NCBI GenBank assembly: GCA_937907165.1
Contig: CALCUH010000151.1
Coordinates: 1 to 10,922 of the forward strand
Direction of reading: 5' to 3'
Length of the DNA: 10,922 nt
Origin: an uncultured Bacteroidales bacterium
GTDB taxonomy: Bacteria; Bacteroidota; Bacteroidia; Bacteroidales; Paludibacteraceae
Part shown: positions 6,914 to 10,922 of the stretch, piece after piece
Layout of the letters: each line of letters starts with the position of its first letter
Numbering within the stretch: the stretch's first letter is position 1
Notes under the pieces: generated by a model
The model's database searches: none
The model's input: the letters and a program-made list of their open reading frames with translations, nothing else
Told to the model about the DNA's origin: nothing
Made by a program: the position numbers and the translations under genes

Positions 6914-6942
6914 AAGCCCTTGAGTGATCAAGGGCTTTTTTT
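6914..6942 (+). terminator. intrinsic terminator after tRNA-Gln
   Basis: AGCCCTTGA (6915-6923) pairs with TCAAGGGCT (6928-6936) across a GTGA loop and runs into a T-tract to 6942. It follows the tRNA by 13 bp and separates it from the restriction-modification operon. Confidence 0.9.
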
Positions 6943-6975
6943 GTGCGTCAATCAAAACAATGGTGGTTTGTCCAT

Positions 6976-7138
6976 GAACCCCTACGGGGTTCTGTCAATT
7001 GCCCCGAATCGTGTCGTGATGTCCATGAACCCCAACGGGGTTCCATATCAATAACCGATTTGCGCCGTGATGTGCCCATGAACCCCATTGGGGTTCCATA
7101 TCAATAGAATCCATGTCAATAAAAACCCCATCGGGGTT
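6976..7138. repeat. four diverged palindromic repeats of the same family as 2478-2598
   Basis: AACCCC-NNN-GGGGTT occurs at 6977-6991 (centre TAC), 7028-7042 (AAC), 7081-7095 (ATT) and 7124-7138 (ATC), with start-to-start distances of 51, 53 and 43 bp. The second and third units are followed by CCATATCAATA, matching CCATATCRGTAG in the left array. The first three are preceded by CCATG. All seven copies in the window have identical six-base arms, lie in the same orientation and differ in the central triplet. The outer units lose the flanking similarity. Confidence 0.82.
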
Positions 7139-7180
7139 CCACATCTTTACCATTGGTTTTGTAATATTATTTTTATTTCC

Positions 7181-7214
7181 TTTGCAGAATTTAGCGTTCT
7201 TTTTCCTAATTTTG
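7181..7214 (+). promoter_or_regulatory. candidate promoter of the hsd operon
   Basis: TAATTTTG (7207-7214) matches the Bacteroidota TAnnTTTG box exactly. A TTTG at 7181-7184 lies 22 bp upstream, slightly longer than usual. It would give a leader of about 100 nt before the hsdM ATG at 7321. An alternative is ATTG (7152-7155) with TTCCTTTG (7177-7184). Confidence 0.4.
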
Positions 7215-7320
7215 AATCTTTTGTTAAGTGTGTGATGAATTACTTCCCGGAACTGAAATGTGCCATTCTGTAAGTGTTGTCATTGCATTGACTTAAAAGA
7301 ACAATAATGTATTGCGTATT

Positions 7321-8814
7321 ATGATTACAGGCGAAATCAAGACTCGAATCGACCAGATTTGGGATACCTTCTGGACTGGCGGTATCACCAATAGTATAAC
7401 CATCCTTGAACAGATGACTTACCTCTTCTTCATGAAGATGTTGGACGACGCGCAACGCACCAAGGAGGCGAACGCCAACGCTTTCGGTGTGGCTGTCAAG
7501 GACCCGACCTTCAAGGAGGGTGTGTGGCATAACCCTGATACGGACAAGGATGTCCCTTACGAGAACCTTCGTTGGAGCGTCTTCAAGAACAAGGAGCCGG
7601 AGGCGATGTTCTCACTCATCTCCAAAGATGTGTTCGTCTTCATCAAGACCTTGAACGATGGCAAGGAATCCGCCTACAGCCGCTTCATGGACTCGGCTAC
7701 CTTCCTGATTCCGAACGCTCGCACCCTCACCAAGATTGTGGAGGGTATCGACAAACTCGATATGAACAACCGCGACACCATGGGCGATGTCTATGAGTAT
7801 GTGCTCGGTAAGATGGCGGCTTCCGGCAACAACGGTCAGTTCCGCACGCCGCGCCATATCATCCGCATGATGGTGGAGCTGATGCGACCGACGCTCGAAG
7901 ATACTATCTGCGACCCTGCGATGGGTAGCGCGGGTTTCATCGTGGAGTCTGCCAAGTATGTCTCTGAGCATTACAAGAAGGAGCTGCTCAAGAAGGAGAA
8001 CCAAGAGCATTACAAGAACCGTATGCTGCACGGCTTCGACACCGACCAGACGATGCTCCGTATCGGTGCGATGAACTTGATGCTCCATGGCGTGGATAAC
8101 CCTTGCATCGAATATCGTGACAGCCTCTCTTCCGACAACACGGATGAAAGCAAATATACATTGTGCCTCGCCAACCCGCCTTTCGCGGGCAGTCTCGACT
8201 ACGAGGCGGTGAGCAAGAGTATCTTGGCGATCACCAAGACCAAGAAGACGGAGCTGCTCTTCGTCGGATTGTTCGTGAGGATGTTGCAGCTGGGTGGTCG
8301 TTGCGCAAGCATCGTGCCGGACGGAGTGCTCTTCGGAAACAGTACGGGCCATAAGGCCATAAGGAAGGAGTTGGTAGACCACCAGCAGCTGAAGGCAGTC
8401 ATCTCAATGCCGAGCGGCGTGTTCCAACCCTATTCGGGTGTCTCCACCGCCATCCTTGTCTTCACCAAGACCAACGACGGCGGCACGGACAAGGTGTGGT
8501 TCTATGATATGAGGGCTGACGGCTACACGCTCGACCAGAAGCGCACGGAGTGTGCCGACAACGATATTCCCGACATCATCGCCCGCTTCCACAACATGGA
8601 GGCGGAGGCATCCCGCACCCGCCAAGACCAGTCTTTCCTTGTGCCTGTGGAGGAGATTCGTGAGAAGGATTACGACCTCTCCATCAACAAGTACAAGGAG
8701 GTGGAGCGTGAGGAGGTCGCCTATGAGGAGCCTTCCGTCATCTTCGCCCGCATCGAGGAGCGTATGAACAATATACAGTCGGCTATGGCTGAGTTTAAGG
8801 CTAAATTTTTGTAG
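7321..8814 (+). CDS. hsdM: Type I restriction-modification system DNA methyltransferase subunit
   Basis: The protein is 497 residues from the ATG at 7321. An upstream TTG at 7312 is possible, but MITGEIKTRIDQIWDTFWTGG is the usual N-terminus of this HsdM subfamily. The N-terminal helical domain covers roughly residues 1-150. The N6-adenine methyltransferase domain follows: GQFRTPRHI (172-180), the SAM-binding motif DPAMGSAGF (198-206) and the catalytic motif NPPF (285-288). All key residues are intact. With HsdS it should form the methyltransferase that modifies adenines in a bipartite target; with HsdR, absent from this window, it would also restrict foreign DNA. It acts on DNA in the cytoplasm. 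It is the first gene of a compact operon, and the next ATG begins one base after its stop codon. Its codons are G+C-richer than those of the genes that follow (33 of 60 bases G+C in 8041-8100). Confidence 0.97.
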   Translation: MITGEIKTRIDQIWDTFWTGGITNSITILEQMTYLFFMKMLDDAQRTKEANANAFGVAVKDPTFKEGVWHNPDTDKDVPYENLRWSVFKNKEPEAMFSLISKDVFVFIKTLNDGKESAYSRFMDSATFLIPNARTLTKIVEGIDKLDMNNRDTMGDVYEYVLGKMAASGNNGQFRTPRHIIRMMVELMRPTLEDTICDPAMGSAGFIVESAKYVSEHYKKELLKKENQEHYKNRMLHGFDTDQTMLRIGAMNLMLHGVDNPCIEYRDSLSSDNTDESKYTLCLANPPFAGSLDYEAVSKSILAITKTKKTELLFVGLFVRMLQLGGRCASIVPDGVLFGNSTGHKAIRKELVDHQQLKAVISMPSGVFQPYSGVSTAILVFTKTNDGGTDKVWFYDMRADGYTLDQKRTECADNDIPDIIARFHNMEAEASRTRQDQSFLVPVEEIREKDYDLSINKYKEVEREEVAYEEPSVIFARIEERMNNIQSAMAEFKAKFL

Positions 8815-8815
8815 T

Positions 8816-9913
8816 ATGAAACAAATTACAATAACAGATTCAACCTACAACAATTGGGTCGAGGAATTATGTAATAGATACCGACATAGCCAAATAAAGG
8901 CTGCTGTCAAAGTGAATAGCGAGCAGCTTAAGTTTTACTGGCTATTGGGGAAAGATATAGTTGAACTAAAAGCAGAGTCCCGTTGGGGAAATAAGTTTTT
9001 TAAAAATTTGAGTGAAGACTTGAAGTGCAAGATGCCTGATGCAACTTGTTTTTCTCCTACTAATCTGTTGTATATGAAGAATTTTTATCTTCTATTTCCT
9101 GAATTCAATCCAATTGCTCCACAACTTGTGGAGCAATTACAAAACGACGATAAGGCAAATACTCCACAATGTGTGGAGCAATTTGTGAACATATTTGCTG
9201 TACCATGGGGACATTATAGATATATCATTGATCATTTTTTACATGATCAGAAGAAAGCCCTATTTTATGTCCGTAAAACCATAGAGAATGGTTGGAGTCG
9301 TTCCATGTTGCTCAACTTCCTCGACTCTGATCTTTATGAACGAGAAGGCAAGGCATTGACAAACTTCACTGCAACATTGCCAGACTCGATGAGCGATCTT
9401 GCCAAAGAAATCACAAAAGATCCCTATAATTTTGCCTTTGCTGGAATCACTGGAAAATACAACGAGTCGCAGTTGAAAAAGGCTCTGCTTACAAACATCA
9501 CTGATTTCCTTTTAGAGTTGGGAACTGGATTTGCGTATGTAGGGAAAGAATACCGCCTGCAGATAGGAGAAACAGAGAATTTTATTGACCTTTTGTTCTA
9601 CCATCTGCAACTTCGCTGCTATGTTGTGATAGAGGTAAAGATTGACAAGTTTTCATCAGGAGACATCGGTCAATTGAGTACGTATGTTGTTGCCTGCAAC
9701 CATATATTAAAACGTTCGGATGATAATCCAACTATCGGGTTGTTGGTTTGTAAGTCTAAGGACAACACTTTGGCTCAATATGCCTTAGAGGGAAGTAATC
9801 AGCCTATAGGTATTTCTGCATACGATCTCGAAAAGTTATACCCTGCTAAAGTGGAAGGACTTATACCTACTGTTGAAGAGATTGAAGCTAAGTTGAACCA
9901 AAATTTGATGTAG
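8816..9913 (+). CDS. DUF1016 / YhcG-type PD-(D/E)XK nuclease domain protein
   Basis: The 365-residue protein has the two-part layout of the DUF1016 family. An N-terminal helical domain includes NSEQLKFYWLLGKDIVE (34-50) and, after a variable stretch, VPWGHYRYIID (129-139), ALFYVRKTIENGWSRS (148-163) and LLNFLDSDLYEREGKALTNF. The C-terminal PD-(D/E)XK domain has Asp258 in ENFIDLL, Glu273 and Lys275 in YVVIEVK and Gln286 in GDIGQLSTY, so the nuclease core looks intact. In many bacteria this gene lies inside Type I restriction loci; its role there is not established to my knowledge. It starts one base after the hsdM stop and ends one base before the hsdS start, implying translational coupling. 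It is visibly more A+T-rich than hsdM (25 of 60 bases G+C in 9361-9420), suggesting separate acquisition. Residues 100-123 are encoded by two near-identical palindromes (9112-9183), read as PQLVEQL and PQCVEQF. Confidence 0.9.
   Translation: MKQITITDSTYNNWVEELCNRYRHSQIKAAVKVNSEQLKFYWLLGKDIVELKAESRWGNKFFKNLSEDLKCKMPDATCFSPTNLLYMKNFYLLFPEFNPIAPQLVEQLQNDDKANTPQCVEQFVNIFAVPWGHYRYIIDHFLHDQKKALFYVRKTIENGWSRSMLLNFLDSDLYEREGKALTNFTATLPDSMSDLAKEITKDPYNFAFAGITGKYNESQLKKALLTNITDFLLELGTGFAYVGKEYRLQIGETENFIDLLFYHLQLRCYVVIEVKIDKFSSGDIGQLSTYVVACNHILKRSDDNPTIGLLVCKSKDNTLAQYALEGSNQPIGISAYDLEKLYPAKVEGLIPTVEEIEAKLNQNLM
9112..9183. repeat. pair of in-frame palindromes inside the DUF1016 gene
   Basis: AATTGCTCCACAA (9112-9124) is followed after a single C by its perfect reverse complement (9126-9138). 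CTCCACA-ATG-TGTGGAG (9162-9178) is a shorter palindrome. As direct repeats, 9117-9138 and 9162-9183 agree at 20 of 22 positions and are 45 nt (15 codons) apart, so the frame is kept. They sit in the variable part of the N-terminal domain, before the conserved VPWGH segment. Confidence 0.85.
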
Positions 9914-9914
9914 C

Positions 9915-10922
9915 ATGAAGACGGGTTGGGAATATAAGAAGTTGGGAGAGATTTGCGATAAGGGTTCATCAAACATATCTTTGAACAAGATTGAAGATAA
10001 TATTGGTGAATATGCTTTATTCGGTGCTTCAGGATATGTAAAAGGCATTGACTTTTATCATAATGAAAATCCTTACATAGGCATTGTAAAAGACGGTTCT
10101 GGTTGTGGTAGAGTGAATATTTACCCTGCGAAATCCTCATTAGTAGGAACAATGCAGTACATTTATCCAAAACAAAATTACGACATAAAATTCTTGATGT
10201 ATTTGTTGCAAAGTTTGGATTTGTCTAGCTTGGTCACAGGTGCAGCCATTCCTCATATTTATTTCAAGGATTACTCAAAATTTTCCATTCCCGTTCCCCC
10301 TCTCCCTACCCAGCAATCCATCGTTTCCGAACTAGATTCGCTGTCACAAATCATAGCCGACTGCAAGGAGACGCTTAAAGATTACGATGCGTTGGAACAG
10401 TCGATTTTCTATGATATGTTTGGCGACCCTGTCAAGAATGATAAGGGTTGGGAAGTGAAGAAGTTGGGAGAGGTGTGTAGCAAGATTACTGATGGAACTC
10501 ATTCTTCTCCAGAGAACACATCGGAAGGAGACCGTATGTATATAACAGCAAAGAATATAAAAAAGGATGGTATTGAATTAAAGAACATTACATATGTTTC
10601 GGAAGAGGTTCATCGTTCTATATATGATAGGTGTAATCCAGAATACGGTGATGTTTTATATATAAAGGATGGTATTACAACTGGAATTGCAACAATAAAT
10701 ACACTTAATGAAGAATTCACATTGTTGTCAAGTGTTGCTTTGATTAAAGTTGGAGATAATCTAAACAATTATTTTTTGAAAGGATTAATGAACTTTGAAT
10801 CATTTTATGAAATGGTTCGTGGTAATATGGGTGGTGGGGCTATAACTCGTTTGACGTTGGCAAAAATCAACAACATTACCATCATCGCCATAGACACGTG
10901 TTCCATTAAATATTATGTCGGC
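9915..10922 (+). CDS. hsdS: Type I restriction-modification specificity subunit (3' partial)
   Basis: The frame from ATG 9915 is open for 336 codons to the window edge. It begins one base after the upstream stop codon. The layout is typical HsdS: target-recognition domain 1 (residues 2-125, opening GWEYKKLGEIC and containing LFGASGYVKGIDFY and GIVKDGSGCGRV), conserved region 1 (SIPVPPLPTQQSIVSELDSL, then a helix to about residue 170), and target-recognition domain 2 (178-322, opening GWEVKKLGEVC and ending ITRLTLAKINNI). Each domain should read one half of a bipartite DNA target; the long helix sets the spacing and binds HsdM. The second conserved region, normally starting with a Pro-rich segment like PLPPL, is not visible: the last residues read ITIIAIDTCSIKYYVG instead. 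The true C-terminus lies outside the window or the gene is altered there. Confidence 0.92.
   Translation, partial: MKTGWEYKKLGEICDKGSSNISLNKIEDNIGEYALFGASGYVKGIDFYHNENPYIGIVKDGSGCGRVNIYPAKSSLVGTMQYIYPKQNYDIKFLMYLLQSLDLSSLVTGAAIPHIYFKDYSKFSIPVPPLPTQQSIVSELDSLSQIIADCKETLKDYDALEQSIFYDMFGDPVKNDKGWEVKKLGEVCSKITDGTHSSPENTSEGDRMYITAKNIKKDGIELKNITYVSEEVHRSIYDRCNPEYGDVLYIKDGITTGIATINTLNEEFTLLSSVALIKVGDNLNNYFLKGLMNFESFYEMVRGNMGGGAITRLTLAKINNITIIAIDTCSIKYYVG
9923..10472 (+). repeat. 28-bp direct repeats at the start of both HsdS target-recognition domains
   Basis: 9923-9950 and 10445-10472 both encode GWE-x-KKLGE and agree at 25 of 28 bases (the shared part includes AAGAAGTTGGGAGAG). They lie 522 bp apart, in frame. 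Such near-identity at DNA level is typical of HsdS repeats and gives a site for homologous exchange of recognition domains with other hsdS copies. Confidence 0.8.

Larger units (their letters stand above)
6943..7320. other. intergenic region between tRNA-Gln and hsdM
   Basis: This 378-bp stretch holds the second palindrome array (6976-7138) followed by about 180 bp of A+T-rich DNA with a candidate promoter (7181-7214). A 61-codon frame at 7088-7273 runs through the repeats and is not credible as a gene. I see no integrase, no second copy of the tRNA 3' end and no other RNA gene here. Confidence 0.65.

Noticed and set aside
6686..6955. 89-codon minus-strand ORF upstream of ygiQ
   Set aside because: It runs across the tRNA-Gln gene and its terminator, so it cannot be a normal coding region.
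6976..7138. CRISPR-like or attachment-site interpretation of the right array
   Set aside because: Intervals are related to each other and of uneven length, the tRNA 3' end is not duplicated here and no integrase is visible.
7088..7273. 61-codon plus-strand ORF before hsdM
   Set aside because: It starts inside the palindrome array, crosses the candidate hsd promoter and has no recognisable features.
7612..8382. 256-codon open frame antisense to hsdM
   Set aside because: It lies opposite the conserved methyltransferase motifs; no domain, leader or start signal supports it.
9799..10170. 123-codon minus-strand ORF over the DUF1016-hsdS junction
   Set aside because: It is antisense to two well-supported coupled genes, with no domain or start signal.

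Overview
This window looks like chromosomal DNA of a gut- or rumen-type Bacteroidota, probably order Bacteroidales. Evidence: the -7 element resembles TAnnTTTG or TAnnTTCG instead of a sigma70 -10 box; genes lack Shine-Dalgarno sequences and have A-rich leaders; the left edge carries the C-terminal AraC domain of what looks like a hybrid two-component regulator; and there is a secreted glycoside hydrolase with a CBM6-like module. I cannot name the genus.

Left part (1-2200). The 3' end of an AraC-type regulator converges on two minus-strand genes: a signal-peptide-bearing transglutaminase-like protein with a long coiled-coil tail, and a small P-loop kinase-like protein 60 bp downstream of it. 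They may be co-transcribed from a Bacteroidota-type promoter near 2164-2195.

Middle part (2200-6700). A gene-poor stretch of about 600 bp holds a TAAAATAGTCCCA repeat cluster, a short signal-peptide-like ORF and three palindromic repeats at an exact 52-bp period. It precedes a 650-residue secreted clan GH-A-type glycoside hydrolase (catalytic domain, beta-sandwich, CBM6-like module, short tail). That gene ends in a perfect 18-bp hairpin terminator. The YgiQ-family radical SAM gene converges on it from the right.

Right part (6780-10922). A tRNA-Gln(CTG) has its own promoter and terminator. It is followed by a second, more diverged array of four palindromes of the same family, and then a tightly packed Type I restriction-modification operon: hsdM, a DUF1016/YhcG-type PD-(D/E)XK nuclease gene, and the start of hsdS, with one-nucleotide gaps between genes. 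No hsdR is in the window. HsdM methylates DNA at the site chosen by HsdS. The DUF1016 protein is wedged between them, is visibly more AT-rich than hsdM, and contains an in-frame pair of strong palindromes. The hsdS reading frame is open to the edge, but its last residues lose similarity just where the second conserved region should begin.

The most interesting signals are the two related palindrome arrays with invariant arms and variable triplet centres, the palindromes inside the nuclease gene, and the architecture and edge of the hsd locus. I did not find a clearly new multi-gene system, and I mark inferences as such.
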